A DNA stretch of 64,000 nucleotides. Source: CTSoil-043 sp963821235 (GTDB taxonomy: Bacteria; Chloroflexota; Limnocylindria; Limnocylindrales; CSP1-4). Numbering within the stretch: the first letter of the stretch is position 1; each line of letters begins with the position of its first letter. The DNA lies in NCBI GenBank assembly GCA_963821235.1, contig CAWGCS010000001.1, positions 372,001 through 436,000 on the forward strand. The letters are read 5' to 3'. The notes beneath the pieces were generated by a model that was not told the origin of the DNA, searched no databases, and saw only the letters and a list, made by a program, of their open reading frames with translations. This document shows, in pieces, positions 34,447-43,631 of this stretch. The translations under genes were made by a program, and so were the position numbers.

Positions 34447-35397
34447 ATGAGGGCCGCGATGATGGCCAGGTCGGCCCGCGCCCGCGCCACCCTTCGGCGT
34501 CGCGAGCGCAGCCGTAGCCTCCGACAGCTCCGAACGGCCGTGCCGTTCATGCTGCCCGGACTCGCGCTCGTGCTCGTCTTCGTGGTCTATCCGCTCACGC
34601 GCGGGCTCCAGATGAGCCTGTATGACTGGAACCTCATGGTTCCGGCGGAGAGCACCTTCGTCGGCGGCAAGAACTATGTGCGCGCCCTGACCCAGGATCC
34701 GATCTTCTGGACCGCGACGAGGAACACCATCCTCTACGCGATCATCACGGTTCCGGCGCAGATGGGGATCGGCCTCGGAGCCGCCCTCCTGCTCAACGCC
34801 GCGGTGCGGGGGCGAGCCTTCTTCCGGGCCCTCTACTACCTGCCGGTCGTGACGTCGTGGCTCGCGGTCTCGTACGTCTTCGCCTATCTCTTCAGCGACG
34901 GTCCAGGGCCGATCAACCACGTGCTCGTGAGCTTGCATCTGATCGCGGAGCCGATCGACTGGATCCATGACAGTTACGTGAGCGCCGAGGTACCGATCAA
35001 CCTGCTGGGCATCTGGAAGGGCATCGGCTGGAACATGGTCATCTTCCTGGCGGCCCTCCAGTCGATCCCCCGCGACCTGATCGAAGCCGCGGACACCGAC
35101 GGCGCCGGAACATGGCAGCGGTTCCGCTACATCACGCTGCCGCTGCTGCGGCCGACGGTCGCATTCGTGAGCATCTTGCTGCTGATCGGAGCCTTCAACG
35201 TGTTCCTGTCGGTGTACCTGCTCACGGGTGGCGGCCCGCAGGGCACCACGGAGGTCCTGCTCAGCTACATGTACAACCAGGCCTTCTCGTTCCTCGACTT
35301 CGGCTACGGAACGGCGATCGGCCTGTTGATGGGCGTCGCCGTCGTCATCCTCGGATTCTTCCAGCGCCGCCTCCTGCGCGGCTCCGTGGAGTACTGA
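34447..35397 (+). CDS. Sugar ABC transporter permease (MalF-like)
   Basis: A 316-residue CUT1 permease with six TM helices. The EAA loop reads EAADTDGAGTWQRFRYITLP, the contact to the ATPase. It begins with a basic N-terminus (RSARARATLRRRERSR) and continues with a TM helix, AVPFMLPGLALVLVFVVYP. Starts at ATG 34447 and ends one base before the MalG-like gene. No dedicated ATPase gene occurs here, as is usual for CUT1 systems that share one MsmK-type ATPase. Confidence 0.93.
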   Translation: MRAAMMARSARARATLRRRERSRSLRQLRTAVPFMLPGLALVLVFVVYPLTRGLQMSLYDWNLMVPAESTFVGGKNYVRALTQDPIFWTATRNTILYAIITVPAQMGIGLGAALLLNAAVRGRAFFRALYYLPVVTSWLAVSYVFAYLFSDGPGPINHVLVSLHLIAEPIDWIHDSYVSAEVPINLLGIWKGIGWNMVIFLAALQSIPRDLIEAADTDGAGTWQRFRYITLPLLRPTVAFVSILLLIGAFNVFLSVYLLTGGGPQGTTEVLLSYMYNQAFSFLDFGYGTAIGLLMGVAVVILGFFQRRLLRGSVEY

Positions 35398-35398
35398 C

Positions 35399-36277
35399 AT
35401 GTCGGTCCCCCGGCTCGTCACGCGCGAGGTGAACCCGCGGAAGGGACGCGCCGGCCCCCGGTGGTTCCGCCCGATCGTCTATCTCCTGCTCATCAGCGGG
35501 GCGGTCGTCATGACCGTGCCGTTCCTGTACATGGTGTCGACCGCGCTCAACCCGAACACGTTCGTCATGCCGGACCCGCCGACCCTCTTGCCCGACAACG
35601 CCACGCTCGACAACTTCGTCCGAGCCTGGACCCAGGCGGGCTTCCAGCGGTATGTCATCAATAGCGTGATCGTCTCCGGCGGCACGCTCCTGCTGACGTT
35701 CGCCGTGGCCACCCCGAGTGCCTATGCCTTCGCCCGCCTGCAGTTCCCCGGCAAGAACCTGATCTTCGCCTTCTACCTGATCACGATGATGATCCCGGAC
35801 ATGATCGCCCTGCTGCCCAAGTTCCAGGTCATGCACGACTTCGGCCTGGTGAACAGCTGGGTGGGCCTCTGGGTGATCTACGTGTCGAACGCGGTCGCCT
35901 TCAACACGTTCCTGCTGCGCGGGTTCTTCGAGCAGCTCCCGCGCGATCTCGAGGACGCCACCCAGATGGACGGTGGCGGCCGCTGGACGATCTTCTGGCG
36001 GATCCTGCTGCCGCTGTCGAAGCCCGCCCTCGCGGCTCTCGGCGTCTTCACCTTCCTCGGTGCATGGGACGACTTCTGGTGGGCCCGGATGCTGCTTCAA
36101 GACCCGAATCTCCGGACGTTGCCCATCGGCATCCAGCTGTTCTTCAACGCCCACGGCACCCAATGGTCGGTGGTCTTCGCGGCGACCACGATCGCCGTCC
36201 TGCCGGAGATCGTGGTCTTCGTGCTCCTGCAGCGCTTCTTCGTCTCCGGGATGTACTCCGGCAGCGTCCGCGGGTAG
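35399..36277 (+). CDS. Sugar ABC transporter permease (MalG-like)
   Basis: A 292-residue CUT1 permease, partner of the preceding gene. Its EAA motif is EDATQMDGGGRWTIFWRILLP, and the family's C-terminal RFFVSGMYSGSVRG is intact. Six TM helices. The ATG follows the MalF-like stop by one base. Together they carry the sugar from the binding protein into the cell. Confidence 0.93.
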   Translation: MSVPRLVTREVNPRKGRAGPRWFRPIVYLLLISGAVVMTVPFLYMVSTALNPNTFVMPDPPTLLPDNATLDNFVRAWTQAGFQRYVINSVIVSGGTLLLTFAVATPSAYAFARLQFPGKNLIFAFYLITMMIPDMIALLPKFQVMHDFGLVNSWVGLWVIYVSNAVAFNTFLLRGFFEQLPRDLEDATQMDGGGRWTIFWRILLPLSKPALAALGVFTFLGAWDDFWWARMLLQDPNLRTLPIGIQLFFNAHGTQWSVVFAATTIAVLPEIVVFVLLQRFFVSGMYSGSVRG

Positions 36278-36298
36278 TACCGCCGCACAGGAGGGTCA

Positions 36299-36418
36299 AT
36301 GCTCCGTCGCATCTCGCTTGCCCTGGCCACAGACGTGGGGTCCCAGTTCGGCCCCGTCGCGTCGTCGCGCCTGTCGCCCAGTCGAGGCTGTCGGTGTCGA
36401 ACGGATGCGACCGCGTGA
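36299..36418 (+). CDS. Small ORF upstream of the GH66 gene (39 aa), doubtful
   Basis: ATG 36299 lies three bases behind a strong AGGAGGG and opens a 39-codon frame (LRRISLALATDVGSQ..., Arg/Ser-rich) that ends in a GTGA overlap with the glycosidase start at 36415. It may be a leader peptide coupling translation, or show that the true GH66 start was shifted by an indel. No family recognised. Confidence 0.3.
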   Translation: MLRRISLALATDVGSQFGPVASSRLSPSRGCRCRTDATA

Positions 36419-38106
36419 GCGCCTTCTCGGTCTGGCCGAGTCGGGCGCAACTGCGCCCTGGTGAGTCGCTGGACCTGGTGGTTCGGGCGCCCGGCCCGGT
36501 CCCCCTCTCGATCCACGTCCTCGATGGCGTCTGCGTGATCGCGAAGTCCGAGGTCGTGGTCGACGCTGCGAGCGCGGTCACCGTCCCGTTGCCCGCCGTG
36601 GAACGTGCCGGCTTCAGCATCGAGGTCGCATCACCGCTCGGTCGAGCCACCACGGCCATCGACGTCGCGCCGCATTGGTCGAGCGCGCCACGCTATGGGT
36701 TCTTCGCGGACTTCGGCCCCGACGAAGCGGACGCCGACTCGATCCAGCGAGCCGATGCGCTCCTGCGGCTTCACGTGAACGTCGTCCAGTTCTACGACTG
36801 GATGGCCTCGCACCATACGCTCGTCGCCCCGACCGATGAGTTCACCGACCCGCTCGGTCGGCGACTGTCACACGTCGTTGCCCGCCGCAAGGTTGACCTC
36901 GCCCACGAGCGAGGCATGGCCGCCCTGGGCTACGGCGCTCTCTATGGGGCTGAAGCTGACTTCTCGCTCGAGCGTCCTGACTGGCTGCTCTTCGACGGCA
37001 GGCGACAGCCGCTCACGCTCGCCGAAATCTTCTATCTGCAGGACTTCAGTGCGGCCTCGCCGTGGCGTGATTGGATCGAGGCCCAATACGAGAGCGCCGT
37101 CGACAGCCTCGGCTTCGACGGCATCCACATCGACCAGTACGGATTCCCGAAGCGAGCCCTGTCGCGTGCAAGCGGCGCGTGGCGCGAGCTCGATATTGGG
37201 GCTGAGTTCCCAGGCTTCGTTGAGGAAGCGTGCCGGCGGATCCTGGGGCGGCGTCCCGACGGCGGCAGCATCTTCAACTGCGTGAACGCCTGGCCGCTCG
37301 ACGCCATGCCTGCCGTGACCTCTGACGCCGCCACCTACATCGAGGTCTGGGAACCCCATTCGCGTTACCGCGATCTGTACGACCTGGTCCGTCGAGCGCG
37401 CACGCTACGCCCCCAGAAGGCGGTCATCCTGGCCGCCTACCTGCTGCCATTCAGCCCGCATCGGCCGCGAACCGCCGGGGCGTTGACGACCTACCGCCTC
37501 GCCTCGGCGGCCATCGGCGCCAGCGGCGGCTTCCATCTCATCGCCGGCGAGGGCAACGCCCTGCTCACCGAGGCCTACTACCCGCGGTACGGCCGGCTCG
37601 CCGAGGCCGAGACAGAGGTCGTCCGTCGCTATGCCGACTTCGCGGTCCGCAATACGACCCGCCTGCACGACGTCGGCGCGACCGACATCGCCTGGACCCA
37701 CGTCGGACCGACCAACGACCTGATCACCTTCGATCACCCATCGCTCGGCTACTACGGCGCCGGCGCCGTGCCGGGCTCCCTCTGGGTTGTTGGGCGGGAG
37801 GTCGGACCGGTCACGGTGCTCCACCTGGTCAACCTTCGGGGGCTCGTCTCTGACAGCTGGAACGTCGAGCAGCCCAGCGCACCGACGCCCCTCGAAGACG
37901 TTGAGCTCCGCGTTCGCGTGACCGGCGCCATCCAAGGTGTCTGGTGGGACACGCCGGATGACGAGAATGGCGCCGCTCGTGCGTTGCCATACGACGTCAT
38001 CGAGGCATCCGGGGGTCGGTTCCTGGTGCTGCGGCTGCCACGCATCGAGCTGTGGTCCATGGTCTGGTGGGAACGCAAGGACCTCGGCCAAGGGGCGCTG
38101 GAGTGA
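36415..38106 (+). CDS. GH66-like glycosidase (dextranase/CITase family)
   Basis: A 563-residue glycosidase without signal peptide, so cytoplasmic. Features of GH66: an N-terminal beta-sandwich (residues 1-85), then a TIM barrel with PRYGFFADFG, NVVQFYDWMASHH, SLGFDGIHIDQYG (probable nucleophile Asp), and AATYIEVWEPHS (probable acid/base Glu), and a C-terminal beta domain. GH66 cleaves or cyclises alpha-1,6-glucan. The GTG at 36415 follows a small frame; the upstream frame remains open but is Arg-rich. It overlaps the GH15-like gene (GTGA). Confidence 0.85.
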   Translation: MSAFSVWPSRAQLRPGESLDLVVRAPGPVPLSIHVLDGVCVIAKSEVVVDAASAVTVPLPAVERAGFSIEVASPLGRATTAIDVAPHWSSAPRYGFFADFGPDEADADSIQRADALLRLHVNVVQFYDWMASHHTLVAPTDEFTDPLGRRLSHVVARRKVDLAHERGMAALGYGALYGAEADFSLERPDWLLFDGRRQPLTLAEIFYLQDFSAASPWRDWIEAQYESAVDSLGFDGIHIDQYGFPKRALSRASGAWRELDIGAEFPGFVEEACRRILGRRPDGGSIFNCVNAWPLDAMPAVTSDAATYIEVWEPHSRYRDLYDLVRRARTLRPQKAVILAAYLLPFSPHRPRTAGALTTYRLASAAIGASGGFHLIAGEGNALLTEAYYPRYGRLAEAETEVVRRYADFAVRNTTRLHDVGATDIAWTHVGPTNDLITFDHPSLGYYGAGAVPGSLWVVGREVGPVTVLHLVNLRGLVSDSWNVEQPSAPTPLEDVELRVRVTGAIQGVWWDTPDDENGAARALPYDVIEASGGRFLVLRLPRIELWSMVWWERKDLGQGALE

Positions 38107-39260
38107 CGGCCCGCATCGATCGCGGCCACCTGCGAGCAATCGCCGCCCGGAGTGTCAAGGTGATCGCGGACAACCAGCACGCCAGTGGGGCCTACCTGGC
38201 GTCGCCGAACTTCGCTGTCTACCGGTTCAGTTGGTTGCGTGACGGGGCCTTCATCGCCGATGCGATGAGCCGAGCGGGTCAGGTCGCATCGGCCGAAGCG
38301 TTCTTCGGCTGGTGCGCGAACGTCGTGTGCGACCGCGCGGCACGCATCGAGTCGCTGATCGCCCGCCGGCGGGCCGGTGAGCCGATCAGCGCAGGCGAGT
38401 TCCTCCACACGCGGTTCACGGTGACGGGCGAGGAGACCGGGGAGGAGTGGACCGACTTCCAGCTCGACGGCTACGGAGCCTGGCTGTGGGCGCTCGATGC
38501 GCACCGGCGCCGCCACGAACGGACCATCGGGCGATTGCTCGACGGCGCCGTGTTGTCCGCCCGGTATGTCGCGGCCTTCTGGGATCATCCGAGCTACGAC
38601 TGGTGGGAGGAGCACCTGCACGAGCGGCACAGCTCGACATTGGCCGCCCTGTACGCGGGACTCGCGGCGGCAGCGTCCTGGGACGACATCACAGCCGGCG
38701 ACCGTGAGGCCTTCGCCAGCACTTCTTTGGCGATCCGCGACACCGTCCGTGCCGACGCCCGGCGTCTGGGGCACCTCTCCAAGTGGCTGGGAGGTGAGAG
38801 CGTCGATGGGAGCCTGCTGGCGGTCGGGGTGCCCTTCGGCCTCGTGGCGCCTGATGACCCGCTGATGACGGCGACGGTCGAGGCGGTCGAAGCCGCCCTC
38901 GTCGTCGATCGCGGCGTTCACCGCTATCTCGAGGACACCTACTACGGCGGCGGGCAGTGGCTGCTCCTCGCGGCCTTTCTCGGGTGGCATCAGGCGACCG
39001 TCGGCCGCACCGATGATGCATGGGCCGAGCTGACCTGGATCGCGCACAACGCCTCGCCGCGTGGCGATCTGCCCGAGCAGGTGCTCGACCACGTCTTGGC
39101 GCCGGCCATGGTCGCGGAGTGGGAGTCGCGCTGGGGCCCGGTCGCCACGCCGCTCCTCTGGTCGCACGCGATGTTCCTGACGCTCGCCCTCGAGCTCGGG
39201 TTGGTCACGCCACGGGATCTGACGGCGTCGGATGGACTGGCCGCCGACCGCTTCGGCTGA
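38103..39260 (+). CDS. GH15-like glucoamylase/glucodextranase
   Basis: A 385-residue (alpha/alpha)6-barrel enzyme. FSWLRDGAFIADAMSRAG with the Trp-Leu-Arg-Asp motif is the substrate-site signature of GH15, followed by DFQLDGYGAWLWAL and YDWWEEHLHERHSSTLAALY, where the general acid Glu pair lies. LPEQVLDHV near the end supplies the second catalytic Glu. It lacks the N-terminal beta-sandwich of long GH15s and any signal peptide. Start GTG 38103 overlaps the upstream stop. Likely removes glucose from isomalto- or malto-oligosaccharides in the cytosol. Confidence 0.88.
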   Translation: MTARIDRGHLRAIAARSVKVIADNQHASGAYLASPNFAVYRFSWLRDGAFIADAMSRAGQVASAEAFFGWCANVVCDRAARIESLIARRRAGEPISAGEFLHTRFTVTGEETGEEWTDFQLDGYGAWLWALDAHRRRHERTIGRLLDGAVLSARYVAAFWDHPSYDWWEEHLHERHSSTLAALYAGLAAAASWDDITAGDREAFASTSLAIRDTVRADARRLGHLSKWLGGESVDGSLLAVGVPFGLVAPDDPLMTATVEAVEAALVVDRGVHRYLEDTYYGGGQWLLLAAFLGWHQATVGRTDDAWAELTWIAHNASPRGDLPEQVLDHVLAPAMVAEWESRWGPVATPLLWSHAMFLTLALELGLVTPRDLTASDGLAADRFG

Positions 39261-39279
39261 CTCCGCGAGGTCGGAGAGG

Positions 39280-41475
39280 ATGATCCGCCATCGCCCGGCC
39301 GGACTCGGCCACCCGTATCGCACCGAACCCGACCAGCGCGTGCCCGTTCGCCCGGCGGCGGGCGAGGCGATCGAACTCCGCGCGACCACGAGCCTCGCGA
39401 CGGCAGCCCTCAACGTTGAGATCGATCGCAATGGTGTCCGGCGCATCCTGCCGGCGGCCCGGGTGACCCTCCCCGAGTCCTCCGACCCGACGAGCGGGTC
39501 AGGTTGCCGTTGGACCGCTCAGCTCGGCGCCCAGGCCGCGGGCAGTCGCGTTGCCTACCGCTTCGTCAGCGGCCGATCGCGAACACGATGGTTCGCGTTC
39601 GTGGTCGGTGCCTGGACCGCGGAGGCGATTGGCGCGACCCTCATCTGCGACAGCGTGCATCTGGTGCCCGGATCGCTCGCCTGGCTTCGTGCCGACGAGC
39701 GGCCGTGGCGAGTCCGCTTTGCGCTTGACCTGGAGGACGGCGCGCACGTCGTGGGCTTCGGTGAGCGCTTCGACGCGCTTGACCAGCGCGGCCGACGGCT
39801 CGACGCGACCGTCTTCGAGCAGTACAAGGATCAGGGCAACCGGACCTATCTCCCGGTGCCCTTCGCGATCGTCGTCCCAGCTGACCCCACGATGGGCGGT
39901 TGGGGCTTTCACGTCCGGACGACGCGCCGGACCTGGTACGACATCGGCGCTTCGGATCCGCATCGCCTGTGGGTCGAGGTCGAGCTTGATCCGCCCCAGC
40001 GGGCACCCCGTGTCGAGGTCGCGATCTACGAGGGCGACCCGGCGACGGTCCTCACTGCGTTCCTCTCCGAGACCGGTCGCCCAGGCCAGCCGCCCCCGTG
40101 GGTCTTTCGTCCCTGGATGAGTGGCAACGAGTGGAACACGCAGGCTCGCGCCGAAGCGGAGGTCCAGCGCAGTCTCGACGAGGGGATCCCGGTCGGCGTG
40201 CTGGTCCTCGAAGGGTGGAGCGACGAGTCGAGCTTCGTCGCCTTCAGGGACGCCAGGTACACGGTCCATCCCGATGGCTCGCCGCACGACCTCGCGGACT
40301 TCAGGTTCCCGCCGGACGGGGCCTGGCCGGATCCAGCCGGTTTCGTCGACCGGCTGCACGCGTCGGGCATCAAGGTCCTCCTCTGGCAGGTTCCCCTTCT
40401 CAAGGCCGATCCGCTCCCTGGCAGCCAGGCACGAGCCGACCGAGACACCGCGCTCGAGCGACGATACGTGGTTCGGCAGGGTAACGGCCGTCCGTATCGC
40501 AATCCTGGCTGGTGGTTCCAGGGGGCCCTGCTACCCGATTGGACGAACGACGAGGCGGTCGACTGGTGGCTCGCGAAGCGCCGCTACCTCATCGAGGACC
40601 TCGGAATCGACGGCTTCAAGACCGACGGCGGCGAGCACGCGTGGGGCCCAGATCTCAGGTACTCGGATGGGACCCGCGGCGGCGAGACGAACAACCGCTA
40701 TCCGGTGCTCTATGCGGCGGCGTACCACCAGCTGATGCGCGAGACAGGCCGGGCGCCGGTGACGTTCAGTCGGGCCGGCTTCACCGGAGCAGGCGCCACG
40801 CCCTGCCATTGGGCTGGCGACGAGGGCTCGAGTTGGGCGGCCTTTCGAGCGTCGATCACCGCCGGTCTGACGGCCGGCGCTAGCGGCGTCTTCTTCTGGG
40901 GCTGGGACCTGGCCGGCTTCTCGGGCGAGATCCCGGACGCTGAGCTCTTCCTTCGGGCCGCCGCCATGGCCTGCTTCTGCCCGATCATGCAGTACCACTC
41001 CGAGTTCAACGATCACCGCGAGCCTTCACGAGACCGGACGCCGTGGAACATCGCGGAGCGCACCGGCGACCCGGACGTCCTGGCCATCTTCCGGCGATTC
41101 GCCGAGCTCCGGGAACGCCTCGTGCCATATCTCGTCGAGCAGGCGGCCCGATCCGCGGAACGTGGCGTGCCCTTGATGCGGGCCCTCTTCTTCGACTGGC
41201 CTCGGGATCCAGCCGTCTGGGATTACCCCTACGAGTACCTCCTCGGCGACGACCTCCTTGTGGCTCCCGTCGTCGAGCCAGGCATGACGCCGATCGACAT
41301 CTACGTGCCCGAAGGTCAATGGGTCGACCTGTGGGAGGGGTCCCGTGTCGAGGGACCCAGGCGAATGACTGCTTCGGTGTCACAAGATCGGATCCCGGTC
41401 TTGGTGCGGGTCTCGCCGTCCGGGAGCATCGCTGGGCCACTCGGGGCCGTCATAGGGGATCCGCGGTCTGGCTGA
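39280..41475 (+). CDS. GH31 alpha-glucosidase
   Basis: A 731-residue family GH31 enzyme. Catalytic nucleophile Asp is in DGFKTDGGEHAWGPD (FKTDGGE) and the acid/base Asp in CHWAGDEGSSW; SGVFFWGWDLAGF follows. N-terminal beta-domain about 1-235, catalytic barrel about 240-600, C-terminal beta-domains after. No signal peptide. GH31 releases alpha-glucose (or xylose) from non-reducing ends. GGAG-type site just upstream of ATG 39280. It closes the operon: transporter, endo-acting GH66, then exo-acting GH15 and GH31. Confidence 0.93.
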   Translation: MIRHRPAGLGHPYRTEPDQRVPVRPAAGEAIELRATTSLATAALNVEIDRNGVRRILPAARVTLPESSDPTSGSGCRWTAQLGAQAAGSRVAYRFVSGRSRTRWFAFVVGAWTAEAIGATLICDSVHLVPGSLAWLRADERPWRVRFALDLEDGAHVVGFGERFDALDQRGRRLDATVFEQYKDQGNRTYLPVPFAIVVPADPTMGGWGFHVRTTRRTWYDIGASDPHRLWVEVELDPPQRAPRVEVAIYEGDPATVLTAFLSETGRPGQPPPWVFRPWMSGNEWNTQARAEAEVQRSLDEGIPVGVLVLEGWSDESSFVAFRDARYTVHPDGSPHDLADFRFPPDGAWPDPAGFVDRLHASGIKVLLWQVPLLKADPLPGSQARADRDTALERRYVVRQGNGRPYRNPGWWFQGALLPDWTNDEAVDWWLAKRRYLIEDLGIDGFKTDGGEHAWGPDLRYSDGTRGGETNNRYPVLYAAAYHQLMRETGRAPVTFSRAGFTGAGATPCHWAGDEGSSWAAFRASITAGLTAGASGVFFWGWDLAGFSGEIPDAELFLRAAAMACFCPIMQYHSEFNDHREPSRDRTPWNIAERTGDPDVLAIFRRFAELRERLVPYLVEQAARSAERGVPLMRALFFDWPRDPAVWDYPYEYLLGDDLLVAPVVEPGMTPIDIYVPEGQWVDLWEGSRVEGPRRMTASVSQDRIPVLVRVSPSGSIAGPLGAVIGDPRSG

Positions 41476-41570
41476 CGACGGTCAAGACGCCGGCCCACGT
41501 CCAGTGCGGAAGCCGGGCAGAGCCTGACGGTCGCGGCCGGTCCGGCGAACGGCGCTTCCCTGCTGTCGAG

Positions 41571-43220
41571 TCAACGCAGTTCGCCCGGAATCTCCACCAA
41601 CTGCGGCGGGTACTCCAGCAGCTTCCCCGAATCCTTGGCCACGAAGGTGAACTGGAAGACCACGTGCAGTTCGGTCTGTTCGACGTTGCCGGCCTCCTCC
41701 TTGTAGCCCCAGTTCCACTGATCGAGCACGTAGGCATCTGGGTCTCTGATCTGGGCGAGTGCTTCATCTCGGGCTTGCTCGAAGGTCTTGATCTGGGCTT
41801 CACCGATCACGCCCTCGCCGACCGCAACATCGGTGTCGCGCCACACGATGCCCGCATTGAGCAGCGAGCCGTCGTTGTTCATCTGGACGCGGATCGTGCC
41901 GCCTTCACCGAGGACATTGACGGCCAATCCGTTGACTTCAATCGTCCGTCTGAAAGTGACGATGACGTTCTTCTGGACTGGCGTACCTTCCTCCGTGGCG
42001 CCTTCGACAGGTTGGCTGGCAAGCATCATGGCTTCCGCGTATGGCCCGGAAAAGGTCTTGCCAGCTGTCCAGCCCAGTTCGTCGGCGTGCCTGAAGGCTG
42101 CTTCCAGGTATTCGCGCTCGCTCAAGGGAGGCTGGCCAGTCTCCCGCAGGCGCGGGCCGCGAGCGTAGACCGACCCGCTGAGCATGTTGACGCGATAGAC
42201 AGGGCCGACGGAGTCGATGACCTCGGGTGAGACCAACCAGCCATCCGATTCCTTGAAGGGGACGTCGCGGATCGGGTCTGGCAGCGGGAAGGGCTTCACC
42301 TTGTAGATCGGCAGGAACTTGGGGATCTTGACCTTCAGGACTGGGCTGATCGGCGTGGAATCGAAGTTCGACAAGTACTGGATGTGGTAGTGCGTGTCCC
42401 CGGACGCGTTGGGCTCATTCGTGAAGGTCGTGTCATAGAGCGGAGTGGCGGTCACATCCGAGCCGCCTTTGGTGATGCAGAGCGGGACGACGCCCCACCA
42501 GTTCAGGCCGTCGATGAAGGAGTCGGCCACGTCGAAGGCGTTGTTGCTGTAGTTGTCCCAGATGTGGTCGGCCTGCTGTTCGTGGCAATAAGCCACGGTG
42601 GAGGCGCCGCAGGCCATGCGCACGTCATTGCTCAGAACAGGGCCCCAGCGCTCGTACACGTTCCGGTGGCCGGCAGAATCGGCCGAGCCGTCGAAGCCGC
42701 CGGGACAGGAGTACTCCAAGGTCGAACCCGAGCAGGCTTGGGGGCCATGGGCGAAGACCTCACACGAGCACTGCCAGTAGTAGCGCAGCCTGCCTCCGCC
42801 AGGGAAGTCGCCGAGGCTCATGTTGGCCTGTGTGGCCGAACTGCCGAGCGTACTCCACGATTCGGGCCAACCATGACCCGCATAGAAGAACAGCATGGCC
42901 GTGTCGATGCCGCTGGTGGCGTCGGCGTCGGTGCCAGTGGCGATCTTGTCGGCATCGTAGTAGAAGCTATCGGTATTGCTGAGGCCGCCGTGCATGTGAC
43001 GCCGAGTCCAGGTGTCCGGGACGTGGTTGGCGGCGGAAACGGCGCCGTTCATGTCCGTTCCGTACAGGAACTCCTCGGCCGTGTCGATGTGCCAATCGGT
43101 GTTGCCGTGGGCAGTGACGACGGAGTCTAGAGGCGGGTTGTGGGCCGGTCCGCCGCAGGACGCCAACGTCATCAAGCTCCCCAGCAAGAACCCGGAAAGC
43201 CAAACAGACGATCTGTTCAC
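41571..43220 (-). CDS. DUF6345-like caspase-fold lipoprotein
   Basis: A 549-residue lipoprotein: signal FLLGSLMTLASCGG with lipobox Cys. The first half holds a caspase-like (clan CD) core: MLFFYAGHGWPESW with the histidine, then LRYYWQCSCEVFAHG with cysteines at the expected strand end. This matches DUF6345-type proteins. The second half has a PepSY/adhesion-like region. GTG start with GAGGAGG five bases upstream. The gene has visibly lower GC and different codon use from both flanking operons and abuts a truncated gene, so it is probably inserted. A protease role is plausible; the dyad is inferred from motif positions. Confidence 0.7.
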   Translation of the reverse strand: MNRSSVWLSGFLLGSLMTLASCGGPAHNPPLDSVVTAHGNTDWHIDTAEEFLYGTDMNGAVSAANHVPDTWTRRHMHGGLSNTDSFYYDADKIATGTDADATSGIDTAMLFFYAGHGWPESWSTLGSSATQANMSLGDFPGGGRLRYYWQCSCEVFAHGPQACSGSTLEYSCPGGFDGSADSAGHRNVYERWGPVLSNDVRMACGASTVAYCHEQQADHIWDNYSNNAFDVADSFIDGLNWWGVVPLCITKGGSDVTATPLYDTTFTNEPNASGDTHYHIQYLSNFDSTPISPVLKVKIPKFLPIYKVKPFPLPDPIRDVPFKESDGWLVSPEVIDSVGPVYRVNMLSGSVYARGPRLRETGQPPLSEREYLEAAFRHADELGWTAGKTFSGPYAEAMMLASQPVEGATEEGTPVQKNVIVTFRRTIEVNGLAVNVLGEGGTIRVQMNNDGSLLNAGIVWRDTDVAVGEGVIGEAQIKTFEQARDEALAQIRDPDAYVLDQWNWGYKEEAGNVEQTELHVVFQFTFVAKDSGKLLEYPPQLVEIPGELR

Positions 43221-43505
43221 TCCAACCTCCTCGGAGAATCGTCAAGGCGCGACCTCGGGCAGCCACGAGGGACAGGAAACGACGCCCGAGGCGCGGTTCC
43301 TGGGATCGAGAGGCGGCGAGACTGCGGGCGGGACCGCGACCTGCGCGGTCGACCGACCTGTCCGACCAACGGGTGGACCTCCTCGCCTCCCCCGACCTGC
43401 GAGACAGAGGGCGGTCAGGGCGTCAGGATCGCGACAAGCTGGAGCTCGAGTCAAGAGCCACATAGCCCAAGGTCAAGTGGCTTGTCGCCGCGCAGGGCTC
43501 CGGGT

Positions 43506-43631
43506 TCATCGCGTCGGCAGACGGCACCTCTGTGGAACGAGAGTTGCAGCCATCGCCGCGCCATCAACTGCTGCTGTAGCTCCCACGATCCCGCCACCCA
43601 CGATGACGACGTCCTGCGGCCGCTCGGTCAC
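43506..43631 (-). pseudogene. Truncated FAD-dependent oxidoreductase (N-terminal stump)
   Basis: GTG 43631 overlaps the permease stop (GTGA) and opens TERPQDVVIVGGGIVGATAA, a perfect Rossmann FAD-binding beta-alpha-beta start (GxGxxG). After about 21 residues the protein loses sense (VDGAAMAATLVPQRC...) and stops at 43506. The rest of the gene is missing; the following 285 bases (43221-43505) contain no gene. The full protein would have been the last member of the frl-type operon, perhaps a glycine-oxidase or fructosyl-amino-acid-oxidase-like enzyme. Confidence 0.75.
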
